Notes: generated by a model not told the origin, from the letters alone. Shown: positions 36,026-46,107, counted from the stretch's first letter. The stretch: 64,000 nucleotides of DNA from Bacteroidota bacterium (GCA_018830105.1 JAHJTC010000005.1:1-64000); one strand, 5' to 3'. Program-made: numbers and translations.

Positions 36026-37048
36026 ATGCTGTTACTTGTTTTATATCTTTTACTTGCTTTGGTGGTGTCGTTTCTATGTTCGATACTCGAAGCAGTGCTT
36101 TTATCGGCTCCAGTGCCTTATTTGCGCACAAAATCAGAGTCGGGAAGCAAGTTGGCAGCAGACTTGCTTGGCATGAAGGGTCAAATTGACAAACCCTTGT
36201 CGGCCATCCTTTCGCTTAATACGGTGGCACATACTGTTGGTGCTGCAGGTGTGGGAGCTCAGGCTACTTTGGTCTTTGGCGAGGTATATTTTGGAGTTGT
36301 GTCTGCGGTACTCACCCTGCTTATTCTTATCTTTACCGAAATCATTCCGAAAACAATAGGCGCACGCTATTGGCGCAATCTGCTTGGTTTTACCTATTAT
36401 ACTATTCGTGTGCTGGTGGTACTGGCTTATCCGCTTGTTGTGATGTCTTCGCTGATTACCAATCTTTTTGCCAAGCAGAAGGCGGAGCAAACCATCAGTC
36501 GTGAGGAGCTTGGTTTGCTTGCTGATATTGGCAATCAGGAGGGTGTGCTGGGAGAACAGGAAAGCAGAATCATCAAGAACATCATCAGCCTGCGACAGGT
36601 TAAGGTGGCTGATATCATGACCCCGAGGGTGGTTGTTGCTGCGGCTGATGAAACCTTAACGATGGCGGATTTTGGGCAGGATCCCAAATTTATCAGCTTC
36701 ACCAGGATTCCGATTTATCATGAAAACATCGAACACATCAACGGTTATATTTTTCGGCAAGCGGTATTTGAACAGCTGGCGGAGGATCATCATGACAAGC
36801 AGATAGCTGTTCTAAAACGAACCATCGTGGTTGTCCCGGAATCAATTCCAGTGCTTAGCCTCTGGGATCAGATGGTCAGCAAAAGGGAGCATATTGCTTT
36901 GGTTGTTGATGAGTATGGTGGAACGGCCGGCATCGTTACCATGGAGGACATTATCGAGACCTTGCTGGGATTCGAGATTATGGATGAAAGGGATGCGATC
37001 CAGGATATGCAGCAGTATGCGCGCGATCGCTGGAAGAAAAGACAATAA
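36026..37048 (+). CDS. CNNM/CorB-type membrane protein with CBS pair
   Basis: The 340-residue protein has an N-terminal DUF21/CNNM domain with three or four membrane helices (1-145, including the conserved small-residue segment SLNTVAHTVGAAGVG and FTEIIPKTIGARY). A CBS-domain pair follows (about 190-325), containing DIMTPRVVV, FTRIPIYHENIEHINGY and VVDEYGGTAGIVTMEDIIE. Members export Mg2+ or act as metal-resistance proteins. The usual C-terminal CorC/HlyC domain is missing; the protein ends about 20 residues after the second CBS. The gene stands alone between divergent and spaced neighbours. Confidence 0.85.
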   Translation: MLLLVLYLLLALVVSFLCSILEAVLLSAPVPYLRTKSESGSKLAADLLGMKGQIDKPLSAILSLNTVAHTVGAAGVGAQATLVFGEVYFGVVSAVLTLLILIFTEIIPKTIGARYWRNLLGFTYYTIRVLVVLAYPLVVMSSLITNLFAKQKAEQTISREELGLLADIGNQEGVLGEQESRIIKNIISLRQVKVADIMTPRVVVAAADETLTMADFGQDPKFISFTRIPIYHENIEHINGYIFRQAVFEQLAEDHHDKQIAVLKRTIVVVPESIPVLSLWDQMVSKREHIALVVDEYGGTAGIVTMEDIIETLLGFEIMDERDAIQDMQQYARDRWKKRQ

Positions 37049-37118
37049 TGTTTTTTTTGATCGCTTAATGAACATTCTTAGGCGATGCTTGTCGTGTTGG
37101 TAGTTTTAATTGTTTACT

Positions 37119-37838
37119 ATGCAGCAAATAGTTACGGTGACATTTTTTCGCTATAGCGGAATTCGCAACAAAATTTGGGGAATGAGCCAGATGTTTCTTG
37201 TCCGTGAGGCGATGCGTCAAATGGCGGGAGTATCGTTCTTTAAGCCGCTGGGAACAGGTGGTGGAGCGGGTTACAGCCTTATGCCTGATTTTGGTGTGTA
37301 TGGTTTGCTCGTGGTATGGAAGGATATTTCCTTTGCTGAGGATTTTTTGAAGAGCACGAAGTTCGATGAATTTAGAATGCATAGCGCTGAGCAATACACC
37401 GTTTTTATGACACCAGTTCTTGCTAAGGGAAGCTGGTCGGGTTTCAGCGATTGGCAGGTTTCGGCTGATACAGATGCAAATGCTGCTGTGGCGGTGATTA
37501 CTTACGCCACTATTCGAAAGGGTTTTATCATTCCATTTTTGCGTATCACACCCAAGGTGAGTAAGGTAAGCGAGGGTTTTCAAGGCTTGGTTTTTTCCAA
37601 GGGAATAGGGGAGAAGCCCATTGGGGAACAGGCAACTTTTACCGTTTGGGAAAATGTGGCGCATGTGGAGCAGTTTGCTTATCGCGGCAAACATCTTGAA
37701 GCTATGCGCCTTACACGTACGAAAAACGGCTTTACCGAAGAGCTTTTTGCCCGTTTCAAACCTTTAAAGGCTGTGGGAAGCTATCAGGGAACAAATCCCG
37801 TTCAAGAGTTGCTGGATAAGCAGCAAGCTGATACATAG
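37119..37838 (+). CDS. CrtA-like (spheroidene monooxygenase-like) protein
   Basis: From ATG 37119 (TTG 37110 is also open) the protein has 239 residues. It is soluble and contains KIWGMSQMFLVREAM near 20, GFSDWQV near 105 and YRGKHLEAMRLTR near 193, features I associate with the spheroidene monooxygenase CrtA family, which are heme-dependent oxygenase-like proteins. No other carotenoid genes are in the window, so the substrate is uncertain. It follows the CNNM gene by 70 bp on the same strand and may be co-transcribed. Confidence 0.65.
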   Translation: MQQIVTVTFFRYSGIRNKIWGMSQMFLVREAMRQMAGVSFFKPLGTGGGAGYSLMPDFGVYGLLVVWKDISFAEDFLKSTKFDEFRMHSAEQYTVFMTPVLAKGSWSGFSDWQVSADTDANAAVAVITYATIRKGFIIPFLRITPKVSKVSEGFQGLVFSKGIGEKPIGEQATFTVWENVAHVEQFAYRGKHLEAMRLTRTKNGFTEELFARFKPLKAVGSYQGTNPVQELLDKQQADT

Positions 37839-37970
37839 GGCTTGCTGAAAAACCCGAAATAGACAATTCTGGTCATGCACCTACGGATCTTGATACAATT
37901 TTATTTTTATAAAGGTTATCGCCACGCTGTGGCTTATATTAAGGTAGGTTGCACCGTTAATATTTATTAG

Positions 37971-38228
37971 AAATCCTACGGAAAAAGAGGAACTAAGGAG
38001 CGTGATGAACTTGAGGCCGGTTATGAAAACTTCAAGATCGGAGCCTTATTTTGCAATGCGGGTATTGAGAAAGGAATGACACGGGAAGAACTTGCTGAAA
38101 AAGTCGGAACTACAAAATCCTACATTTCTAAAATCGAGAATAACATTAAAGAAGTCCGTATCTCAAGACTTCAAAATACAGTTGAACTTGGTTTTGGTGG
38201 CTACTTAGAATTCTCTGTCAAACTGTAA
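37971..38228 (+). pseudogene. 5'-truncated HigA-type antitoxin (XRE HTH)
   Basis: An open frame from a stop at 37968 to TAA at 38226 encodes about 85 residues beginning KSYGKRGTKERDELEAGYENF... and ending LEFSVKL. It closely resembles the C-terminal part of Bacteroidota HigA antitoxins (MTREELAEKVGTTKSYISKIENN is the helix-turn-helix; quoted only to name it). The normal N-terminal 10-15 residues and start codon are missing; the only in-frame ATG (38076) would cut into the DNA-binding domain. No higB toxin is found beside it. It is a remnant, although a shortened regulator is possible. Confidence 0.7.
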
Positions 38229-38280
38229 CTTGCCTCTTGACAGAAAGAAGAAATGTCGCCCTTTGTAGCATACAAAAATA

Positions 38281-39840
38281 TCAGTAAATTACGGTAACTG
38301 CTCCTCTGGCTTCGATCTGACGCCCTTCAGCATTGCGGTAGCGATAAACCCAAATATAGGTGCCCCGGCTCACTTTCTCGGTCTTGTATTTTCCGTCCCA
38401 GCCTTGCTGAAAATCACGGGTTTCGAAAATCAACTGTCCCCAGCGGTTATAAACCTGAAAAACATAATCGCCGGCAGGATCAAAACGCGAAATTGGTTTA
38501 AATTCTGGCGTATAGCCGCCGGGTTTAAAGGCATTTGGTACAAATAATTCACTGTCGAATCCAACACTCACCCGATTTGAAGCAGCCTTGACAAGGGGTT
38601 CTCCTGGCTGAGTGGCAGCTTCGGCTACAATATAATAGCTAATATTTCCGGCTTCGCCGCTTTGCGGAATGTCATTGTCAGTGAAGCTGGTAGCCGAAGT
38701 GGTATGGATTTCGATGTAGGCCTCTTCACCGATTTTTCTAAACAGGGTGTAAGCTTCCACAGCCCAGCCTTCATAGGCGTTCCAGCTAAGTTCAACGCTT
38801 TCTTCGGCTTGCGCTTCTGCGGTGAGGAAGATGCTGCGATGGGGTGTCACAGCAGGCAGCTTAAAGCCGCAATAGTCTGTTAGTGCAAGGTCGTACCAAT
38901 AGGCCGTCTGGCTGCTGTTGGCCTCGCTGTCGCTATAGCTTACAGCACCAAAATTGCCCGACTCAAGTTGTTGATAAAACTGCAATGCATTACTGTTTTG
39001 GTCGGCTGTGCGCCATATTTCCAAGCCGTTTATAGTGCCCGAACCTGTTATCTCGCCAAGCAAAGTAACTGATCCGTCTTCTTCAACGGAAACCGCCATA
39101 ATTGTTGGCGGGTCAGGACGTTCGTAAGCAGGTGTGTCGCGGGATTGGCTGTTTGAGTTGCTGCCTTGTTGCAGGCCTTCGATAGCATAAACGGCTTCCA
39201 CTTTATAGGTGTATATCTGATCAGGATCAAAACCCGAATGGGTGTATTCGTAAACGTTAGTGAATTTATAATCTCCGGTAACCAGCTCATTGTCATAAGT
39301 GAGAATTTGATCCACCGGTGTGAGGGAACTCTGCGCCAGCGTAGCAATGGTGTTGAAGTTTGGATCGCCCTCAACACTGGCTTTTATGACATAGGAAATA
39401 GGCTCAAAACCATTGAAAAACGAAGTCCATTTTATCGTGTTTGTCAGCGCACACTCATCATAAACGATTGTTTCATAAAGAAAAATGGTCTGCATTTCTT
39501 CTGACTCATAAATGGGATTCGCTTCTAAATTGATCCGGTAGATTTGCTTTTTTTGGCCTGCATTAGAGTTTTCATCCACATAAGTCAAATCGGAAGCACT
39601 CACCCTGTCAATCTCCTGAAAAGCACCCTGATCATCACCCGGGATAAAGTACTCAAAACGGGATATGATATAGATCTCATTCTCATTATTCAGCAGCTGT
39701 TTCCATTGGATTTCAACATGATTATTCTCGTCAATACTAACAGACTCAATAACGGGGTTTACTTGCCCCATAATATTTGTATTACAGCCAATTAGGAGTA
39801 GTGATAAACCGATTATTATATGTTGATAAAACCGCTTCAT
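38281..39840 (-). CDS. T9SS type B sorted protein with fibronectin-like repeats
   Basis: The 519-residue protein begins with a hydrophobic signal containing a lipobox-like LLIGC (Cys 19) and a second possible signal-peptidase I site after IMGQ. The middle has repeated beta sandwiches with SVSIDENNHVEIQW and VSVEEDGSVTLLG, resembling fibronectin III-like units. The last 85 residues (FVPNAFKPGGYTPEFKP, VYNRWGQLIFET, GTYIWVYRY) form a gliding-motility-type (type B) T9SS C-terminal domain. It is probably secreted to the surface. It is 8 bp from the next minus-strand gene pair, so it may be the tail of the protease operon. Confidence 0.8.
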   Translation of the reverse strand: MKRFYQHIIIGLSLLLIGCNTNIMGQVNPVIESVSIDENNHVEIQWKQLLNNENEIYIISRFEYFIPGDDQGAFQEIDRVSASDLTYVDENSNAGQKKQIYRINLEANPIYESEEMQTIFLYETIVYDECALTNTIKWTSFFNGFEPISYVIKASVEGDPNFNTIATLAQSSLTPVDQILTYDNELVTGDYKFTNVYEYTHSGFDPDQIYTYKVEAVYAIEGLQQGSNSNSQSRDTPAYERPDPPTIMAVSVEEDGSVTLLGEITGSGTINGLEIWRTADQNSNALQFYQQLESGNFGAVSYSDSEANSSQTAYWYDLALTDYCGFKLPAVTPHRSIFLTAEAQAEESVELSWNAYEGWAVEAYTLFRKIGEEAYIEIHTTSATSFTDNDIPQSGEAGNISYYIVAEAATQPGEPLVKAASNRVSVGFDSELFVPNAFKPGGYTPEFKPISRFDPAGDYVFQVYNRWGQLIFETRDFQQGWDGKYKTEKVSRGTYIWVYRYRNAEGRQIEARGAVTVIY

Positions 39841-39848
39841 TATTTGAT

Positions 39849-41150
39849 TTATTCCGGTTTTTGCAGCTCGTCGCCAACCACCACCGTTACCATGCTTGCC
39901 GGATCCAGGTATTTAATGGCCAGCATTTTTAGTTCGTCGGCAGTTGTGGCTTGAATTCTTTCCAGGCTTTCCTTATAAAACTGCATATTCATTCCGCTGT
40001 CGTAAACCGAACGAAATCGTTCGGCCTGATTAAACACCCCATCGAGGGCACGTAAATAGCTGCCATTGAGGTAGTTTTTAACCAGCTCCAGTTCGTCGCT
40101 GCTAACGGTTTCTTCGCGCAGCCGCTTGAGCTCGTGTTGTATTTCTTTTAAAGCGGCTTGCGTCACGGCAGTACCCGTTTCGGTCGAGATGGCGAAAGAG
40201 GTGGCATGACGCATAGGCATCACCTGTGAGTTTATGCCGTAAGTATAGCCTTTATCCTCCCGAATATTGGTCATCAGCCGCGAACCAAAATAGCCCCCCA
40301 GAAGCGTATTAAGCAGCAGAAAAGGGATATAATCCGGATGCTGGCGAAGCATCAGCGGTCTTCCTATCATGATGGCCGATTGCAGGGCTTTTTCTCTTAA
40401 AACGGGATGATAGCCCGACTGAAAATCAAAATCCAGGGGCAGCATGGATTTGCTCCCGCCTTCGCGCCAAACACTTCCTAATTCATTGTTTATTAGTTTA
40501 ATATCACTGTCGCCTATTGCTCCACTCAAGATCATATAGGCATTATCCGGGTGAAACTGCTGTTGGTAATACTGAATTAAATCGCTGTTGCTTAGCAGAT
40601 CGAAATCCACTTCTGAAGCTGCCTGGCCATAAGCTGTATCAGCGCCAAAAATGAGTTTGTTGAAAGCCATCCGCGCCATTTGTTTGGGTTTCTGGCTATT
40701 GATGATAAAAGCCTGTTTTTGCCGCTTGTTTTTTAGTTTGAAGTCGCGCGTTCTGAAGCTTGCTTCTGTCAGCATGCTTTTAAGCAATGGCAATAATTTC
40801 GGCAGGTGTTTTTGCAAACAATAGAGACTTATCCAGGCGGTATCTTTGGAGGCCTGCAGATCAATGTATGCGCCGTAGTAGTCAACTTTGGAGGCGATGG
40901 TGCCTCCGCTAAAAGAGGCGGTGCCTTCTTTGAGCATTTTAATTGTAGTGCTGGCAACAAGTTTCTTGGTTTGCCAGATACTCCCTGCGTCAAAAACAAT
41001 ATCCAGCCGTATTGCCGGATGGATGGCATTGCCAAAAACAAACAACGGTATCCCGTTATCCAAGCTTAGCTTTTGCGGTTCGCTCAACTTGAGCGCTACG
41101 GTTTTTATCAGCGATGGTGCTGATCTTCTGTCGGGTTGTATTGCGCGCAT
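39849..41150 (-). CDS. M16 peptidase family, non-catalytic partner
   Basis: From the ATG complementary to 41148-41150 the protein has 433 residues; the frame is open 13 codons further but overlaps the previous gene. It has the M16 fold (LDNGIPLFVFG near 30; RLMTNIREDKGYTYGI near 290 matches the R/Y active-site-completing block) but no HxxEH zinc motif, so it is the inactive subunit. There is no signal peptide. It follows the HxxEH-bearing M16 gene by 2 bp; the two should form the heterodimeric clam-shell protease. Confidence 0.88.
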   Translation of the reverse strand: MRAIQPDRRSAPSLIKTVALKLSEPQKLSLDNGIPLFVFGNAIHPAIRLDIVFDAGSIWQTKKLVASTTIKMLKEGTASFSGGTIASKVDYYGAYIDLQASKDTAWISLYCLQKHLPKLLPLLKSMLTEASFRTRDFKLKNKRQKQAFIINSQKPKQMARMAFNKLIFGADTAYGQAASEVDFDLLSNSDLIQYYQQQFHPDNAYMILSGAIGDSDIKLINNELGSVWREGGSKSMLPLDFDFQSGYHPVLREKALQSAIMIGRPLMLRQHPDYIPFLLLNTLLGGYFGSRLMTNIREDKGYTYGINSQVMPMRHATSFAISTETGTAVTQAALKEIQHELKRLREETVSSDELELVKNYLNGSYLRALDGVFNQAERFRSVYDSGMNMQFYKESLERIQATTADELKMLAIKYLDPASMVTVVVGDELQKPE

Positions 41151-41152
41151 AA

Positions 41153-42394
41153 TTAGTTTTTTTCGCTTAAGTAGAATAGTGTGGAGCAATTGTCGGGGCG
41201 AAGCACTTCGCGGGCTTTATCCAGTATGTTTGCCGGTTTCACGGCTTCGTACTGCTCGGGCACTTCGTTGATCATTTCGGGACGACCCAGGTGTGCAAAG
41301 TAAGCCAGATTCATGGCTTTGTTCAAGGCCGAAAGCTCGCCGAAAGTGTGTGTCGCGATCGCCTTGTTTTTTACTTTACGCAATTCTGCTGCCGTTGGAG
41401 CTTTTTGCCTCAGTTTTGCAATGGCTGCTTCGAGGGCATTATTGGCGAGATCCGGGTCAACGCCCGGACTAATTTTTCCGGTAACGATAAGCAGGCCGGG
41501 GTCGATATCGCCTGTTACAAAGGCATTTATTTCGGAAAACAGCTGTTGTTGTCGCACCAGCGTTTTATACAGCCTTGACGACTGCCCTGATCCCAGCATA
41601 TCAGAGATGAGGTCTGTGGTGTAAAAGTCATCGTCGGCACGCCCGCACATATGCCAGGCCTTGTAAATGGCAGATTGCGGAACACTTCGGCTTACCCTTA
41701 GTTCACGGGCTTCCTGCTGTCTGGCTTCCTGCGGCAACGATCGCTTGTTGTCGGCTCCACGAGGAATGGAACCGAACCATTTCTCGGCCATTTGCTTCAC
41801 TTCCGCGCTTTGCAAATCACCGGCAACTACTACAATAGCATTGTTCGGATTATAAAACCGTTGATAGAAAGCACGCACATCATCGAGGCTTGCCTCCTCA
41901 ATATGACGGATCTCTTTCCCGATCGTATTCCACTGATAAGGATGCGTTTTGTATGCCAATGGCTTGAGCAGCAGCCACACATCACCATAAGGCTGATTCA
42001 GGTAGTTTTGCCTGAACTCTTCCGTCACAACCTGTCGTTGCACCTCCAGACTTTTCTCGCTAAAAGCCAGATCCAGCATGCGGTCTGATTCGAGCCAGAA
42101 GGCTGTCTCCAGATGCTTTGCCGGCAGGCTGAGGTAGTAATTGGTGATGTCGTTATTGGTGAAGGCATTGTTGTCGCCTCCGGCACGCTGCAATGGCTCA
42201 TCATATTTCGGGATATTGATCGAGCCACCAAACATCAGATGCTCAAACAGATGGGCAAAACCTGTTTTGTCAGCTTGTTCGTCCCTTGCTCCAATATTGT
42301 AGATAATATTAACCGCAGCAATAGGTGTGGTGGGATCATGGATCACATAAAAGGGAAGTCCGTTGGCAAGTTGAAAATGAGCGTATTGTATCAT
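41153..42394 (-). CDS. M16 zinc peptidase, catalytic subunit
   Basis: The 413-residue protein has the inverted zinc motif H48-L-F-E51-H52 (FAHLFEHLMF). The third ligand Glu is expected about 76 residues later; EEFRQNYLNQPYG near 126 fits. It has no signal peptide, so it is cytoplasmic or exported by an unknown path. It is followed by a non-catalytic M16 protein, together forming a two-gene processing-peptidase-like pair. Such pairs degrade short peptides; the target here is unknown. Confidence 0.92.
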   Translation of the reverse strand: MIQYAHFQLANGLPFYVIHDPTTPIAAVNIIYNIGARDEQADKTGFAHLFEHLMFGGSINIPKYDEPLQRAGGDNNAFTNNDITNYYLSLPAKHLETAFWLESDRMLDLAFSEKSLEVQRQVVTEEFRQNYLNQPYGDVWLLLKPLAYKTHPYQWNTIGKEIRHIEEASLDDVRAFYQRFYNPNNAIVVVAGDLQSAEVKQMAEKWFGSIPRGADNKRSLPQEARQQEARELRVSRSVPQSAIYKAWHMCGRADDDFYTTDLISDMLGSGQSSRLYKTLVRQQQLFSEINAFVTGDIDPGLLIVTGKISPGVDPDLANNALEAAIAKLRQKAPTAAELRKVKNKAIATHTFGELSALNKAMNLAYFAHLGRPEMINEVPEQYEAVKPANILDKAREVLRPDNCSTLFYLSEKN

Positions 42395-42645
42395 ATCAGA
42401 AATTAAAAAGCGTTGTTTAATTTATACAAAAGTAGTTAAGTTGAGGCAAACGATAGCAAGGCTTAACAGTGTTTTACGTTGAGTTGCTGTAGTTCAAACT
42501 GCTTTTTGCCGGTTTTATTTTGAGATGGACAAGATTATGGATGGCCTTGCTTGCCGAAAAGAATCACATTCAGGTTGTTGATATGAAATAATATGTATAT
42601 TTACGAAATGAAACATTTACCCGGCCAGGTAATCTAAAATCATTT

Positions 42646-45600
42646 ATGGAAGTTTTTAACAATAAAAGTCGTGCTGAATTAATTGCGGAACTCGTTAGAT
42701 ACCGCGAATTATATGGCATTTCTGATCAGTCTGCTCCAAGCGGAACTGATGAAACCGACAAGCAATCCTACCTGAAAATCCTACTTGATGCAATTCCTGA
42801 TTTCATTTTCGTTTTTGATCATCAGGGAACTTACCTCGATTGTCAGACAGGAAGAAAAGACCGTTTAGCCATGCCTGTGGAGCAATTTATGGGACGTAAG
42901 GTAACTGACCTCTTTCCTGCTGCTTTTTCGAGCTTGATTATGGATGCCATAAATACTGTAATTAGCAGCAAATCCGATAAAGTGATTCAGTATGATCTTG
43001 AGATCGAAGAAGAAAAACGCAATTTTGAAGCTACCTTCAGCCCTTTTGGTGAGGAAAAAATAATTGCCATTGTCAGAGATATTACTGATAGAAAGATAAT
43101 TGAGCAAGAATTTCAAAATAGTCAGAACAAGTATTACGAGTTGCTTGATCTGGCTCCTGACTTGTTTTTTCAGGGCAACGAAAAAGGCGAGATTCTCGAA
43201 TGCAACCAAAAAGCTGTTGCCTTAACAGGTTTCAGTCGCGCAGAACTTTTGCATAAACCGTTGGCCAGGCTTTTCGATCCGGGCGAACTAAAGCATAAGC
43301 CACTTCGTTTCGATTTGCTGAATGATGGCGATCAGATTATCCAGGAAAGGACAGTTATCACCAAAAGCGGCGACAAGCTGCCGGTAGAGATGAATTCGCG
43401 CCGGATGCACGATGGCACTTATCAAACATTTATGCGGGATCTTACCGAGCGCAGACAAAACGAACGCAAGCTTCAGCAGGCTTACGATACCTTCAGGGGG
43501 ATATTCAATACTGTTTCGGAGGCCATTTACATACAGGATGCAGCAGGTACTTTCGTAGAAGTAAATGATGGCGCGCTCAAGATGTATGCTTGTACGCGAG
43601 AAGAACTTATCGGCCAAAGCCCGCTAACGGTAGCTGCTCCGGGCATGAACGATCTTGATGAGGCACAACGGCTGAGTGCTGAAACGCTAAGAACCGGTGT
43701 AGAGTCCAGGTTTGAGTTTTGGGGCAAACGCTGCGACGGATCTATCTTTCCCAAAGACGTTAGTGTGAACCGGGGAACATTTTTTGGTGAACAGGTGCTG
43801 ATTGCTACCGCCAGAGATATTAGCGCGCAAAAACAGGCAGAGAAGCATATATACGAGAGCGAGAAAAAATACAGACAGCTGTTTGAGACCATCAGGCAGG
43901 GCGTAATTTATCACGACAAAGATGGCTTGATCCTCCAATCCAATCCTGCAGCTCACAACATTTTGGGATTGTCGCAGGAGCAACTCACCGGCAAAAAGCT
44001 CACACGGGCATTGTGTAATTGGATTCGTGAAGACGGAACTTATTTAGCTGACGAGGACTATGCAGGCTACAAGGCATTAAAGCATGGGAAATCGCAGCAA
44101 GATGAGCTTATTGGTATTTTAAATCCGGTTGACAAGCAGTACCGGTGGATCCTGGTAAATGCCTATCCCGAATTTGAAAATGGTGGAGAAAAACCCTTTC
44201 AGGTGCATGTCTCCTTCACGGATATCACCGCCCTCAAAACCGCTGAAATGAAGCTTGAAGAGAGCGAAGCAACTTACCGTAATCTGTTTCAGAACGCTCA
44301 GGTGGGTCTGTTCCGAACACGCATATTCGACGGGCAGGTGTTAGAAAGTAACGAACAACTGGCGCATATGTTTGGCTTTGAAAACAGGGCAGAATTCGTG
44401 AAATCGTATCAAACCGGAGGTAATTATGTTGATGAGGGTAAGCGGGAAGAGATGCTGGAAATACTCAATAGGACAGGCTCTGTCAAGAACTATGAGGTAC
44501 GGTTTTACAAGAAGGACAAGTCTGTTTTCTGGGTCAACTATTCTGCCCGAATTAATACTGAAAAGGGCTGGATTGAAGGCGTTGCTGAGGATATTACCAA
44601 AAGAAAAACGTCAGAACTTCAGTTGATCGAAGCCAAGAATAAAGCCGAGGAAAGCGACCGGCTCAAATCTGCTTTTCTGGCCAATATGAGTCACGAAATT
44701 CGTACACCCATGAATGGCATCCTGGGTTTTACACAGATTTTGCAACGCAGGGAAATTGGCAGGGAAGACAGGCAGCATTATATCGATATTATCGAAAAAG
44801 CTGGTAGCCGTCTGCTCGAAACGGTTGACAACCTGATTGATATAGCCAAAATTGAAACAAAGCAGGTGCCTGTCAAGGCATCAACCATGGATGTTGAAGA
44901 GAAATTAGTGGAGCATGTTAATTTTTTCGCGCCATTGGCTGACCAAAAGAAGCTCAAAATAAAGTTGAATATTCAGCTGTCGGGTCCTTCTGAAAAAATT
45001 GTTACAGATATTTATAAGTTCGATTCTGTGATAACAAATCTGATCAAAAATGCCATAAAATATACCAGTGAGGGCGTCATTGAGGTAGGTTGCTATGTAA
45101 AACAGGATATGATCGTATTTTTTATCAGCGATACCGGCTCCGGGATTCCAAAAAGCAGGCACGAAGCAATCTTTAACCGTTTTGAACAAGCTGATGTAAA
45201 TGACCGCATGGCATTGCAGGGTTCTGGTTTGGGCCTGGCAATTGCTAAAGCCTATATCGAAATGATGAAAGGCAAGCTATGGCTGGAATCGGAGGAGGGA
45301 AAAGGATCCGTGTTTTACTTTAGCCTGCCCTTAAAACAGCTGCAGCACGAAGCTGCTGAACAGGCTGTGGCAATTCATGAACCGGATGAAGTTTATGAGA
45401 AACGCAATATGAAAGTGTTGATTGCTGAGGACGATCCCAGCAGCTCTTTATACCTCGAAACCATCTTGAAAGGAATTGGAGCTGAGGTGATGGTAACACG
45501 AACAGGCAGAGAAACGGTTGAGGCAGTTAAACTTAATCCCGACATCAGCTTTGTGTTAATGGATATAAAAATGCCTGATGGAAGTGGCCTGGAAGCGACA

Positions 45601-45765
45601 CGTGAAATAAGAAAAACGAAGCCGCTGTTGCCCATCATTGCTCAAACGGCTTATGCACTTTCGGGCGATGAGCAACGTGCCATTGAAGCTGGTTGCAATG
45701 CTTATCTGACGAAACCTGTCAGAAGGCCGAAATTGCTGGAGCTGATAAAGCAAATCGTTGGATAA
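42646..45765 (+). CDS. Hybrid histidine kinase with five PAS domains
   Basis: The 1039-residue signalling protein has no membrane segment. Five PAS/PAC modules lie at about 45-155, 160-275, 280-405, 410-540 and 545-665, several ending in D-I/L-T-x-R/K-K. A HisKA domain carries the phosphorylated H683 (MSHEIRTP). An HATPase domain lies at about 785-905 (SVITNLIKNAIKYT, DTGSGIP, GSGLGLAI). A C-terminal receiver domain (about 922-1039) has the acidic pocket AEDD and phospho-acceptor D973 (VLMDIKMPDGSG). It is a cytosolic sensor for redox, light or ligands. No cognate regulator gene is adjacent, so output may be by phosphotransfer to a distant partner. Confidence 0.95.
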   Translation: MEVFNNKSRAELIAELVRYRELYGISDQSAPSGTDETDKQSYLKILLDAIPDFIFVFDHQGTYLDCQTGRKDRLAMPVEQFMGRKVTDLFPAAFSSLIMDAINTVISSKSDKVIQYDLEIEEEKRNFEATFSPFGEEKIIAIVRDITDRKIIEQEFQNSQNKYYELLDLAPDLFFQGNEKGEILECNQKAVALTGFSRAELLHKPLARLFDPGELKHKPLRFDLLNDGDQIIQERTVITKSGDKLPVEMNSRRMHDGTYQTFMRDLTERRQNERKLQQAYDTFRGIFNTVSEAIYIQDAAGTFVEVNDGALKMYACTREELIGQSPLTVAAPGMNDLDEAQRLSAETLRTGVESRFEFWGKRCDGSIFPKDVSVNRGTFFGEQVLIATARDISAQKQAEKHIYESEKKYRQLFETIRQGVIYHDKDGLILQSNPAAHNILGLSQEQLTGKKLTRALCNWIREDGTYLADEDYAGYKALKHGKSQQDELIGILNPVDKQYRWILVNAYPEFENGGEKPFQVHVSFTDITALKTAEMKLEESEATYRNLFQNAQVGLFRTRIFDGQVLESNEQLAHMFGFENRAEFVKSYQTGGNYVDEGKREEMLEILNRTGSVKNYEVRFYKKDKSVFWVNYSARINTEKGWIEGVAEDITKRKTSELQLIEAKNKAEESDRLKSAFLANMSHEIRTPMNGILGFTQILQRREIGREDRQHYIDIIEKAGSRLLETVDNLIDIAKIETKQVPVKASTMDVEEKLVEHVNFFAPLADQKKLKIKLNIQLSGPSEKIVTDIYKFDSVITNLIKNAIKYTSEGVIEVGCYVKQDMIVFFISDTGSGIPKSRHEAIFNRFEQADVNDRMALQGSGLGLAIAKAYIEMMKGKLWLESEEGKGSVFYFSLPLKQLQHEAAEQAVAIHEPDEVYEKRNMKVLIAEDDPSSSLYLETILKGIGAEVMVTRTGRETVEAVKLNPDISFVLMDIKMPDGSGLEATREIRKTKPLLPIIAQTAYALSGDEQRAIEAGCNAYLTKPVRRPKLLELIKQIVG

Positions 45766-46107
45766 TCTGCAAAACAACTTGGCTTTAAAGACTGAACAGC
45801 GCTATTTCAATAGCTTGTGGAATATTTTCCGGCTATTAACCATTGGTGTTACTGCTGTTGTGTCGGTTAAGTTGCAGCAATTTTTTTCCGGATCAAATGA
45901 AGCTATCCTAAAACCAATCAATACTTCGTCAGATTATTTCGCAGCTGAAACAGCCTATCAGATGAAAAAAATCGTGTATCTTTGATACTTAAAAATTATA
46001 AGCAGGTGATCTTGGTAAATTGCTGAAAATGAAAGTTGTATTGATGTTATCAATCAGTAAGTTATTTTTTGTTCAGTATTACCGGAAAACCACAAAACTT
46101 TTAGAAT
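45766..46107. other. 342-bp gap before glyA
   Basis: No gene is supported; a 75-codon TTG-started frame overlaps the kinase stop but has no recognisable feature. TATCTTTG at 45977-45984 matches the TAnnTTTG -7 consensus and would give glyA a leader of about 120 bases. No riboswitch was recognised. Confidence 0.5.
45977..45984 (+). promoter_or_regulatory. Possible -7 element upstream of glyA
   Basis: TATCTTTG is an exact TAnnTTTG match, 123 bp before the glyA ATG. No -33 TTG at proper spacing. Confidence 0.35.

Noticed and set aside
37839..37970. Insertion sequence end before the HigA remnant
   Set aside because: The sequence GGGCTTGCTGAAAAACCC resembles IS termini seen elsewhere, but no inverted partner or transposase fragment was found.
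45758..45985. 75-codon frame after the hybrid kinase
   Set aside because: TTG start, overlap with the kinase stop, no domain; it contains the putative glyA promoter element at its end.
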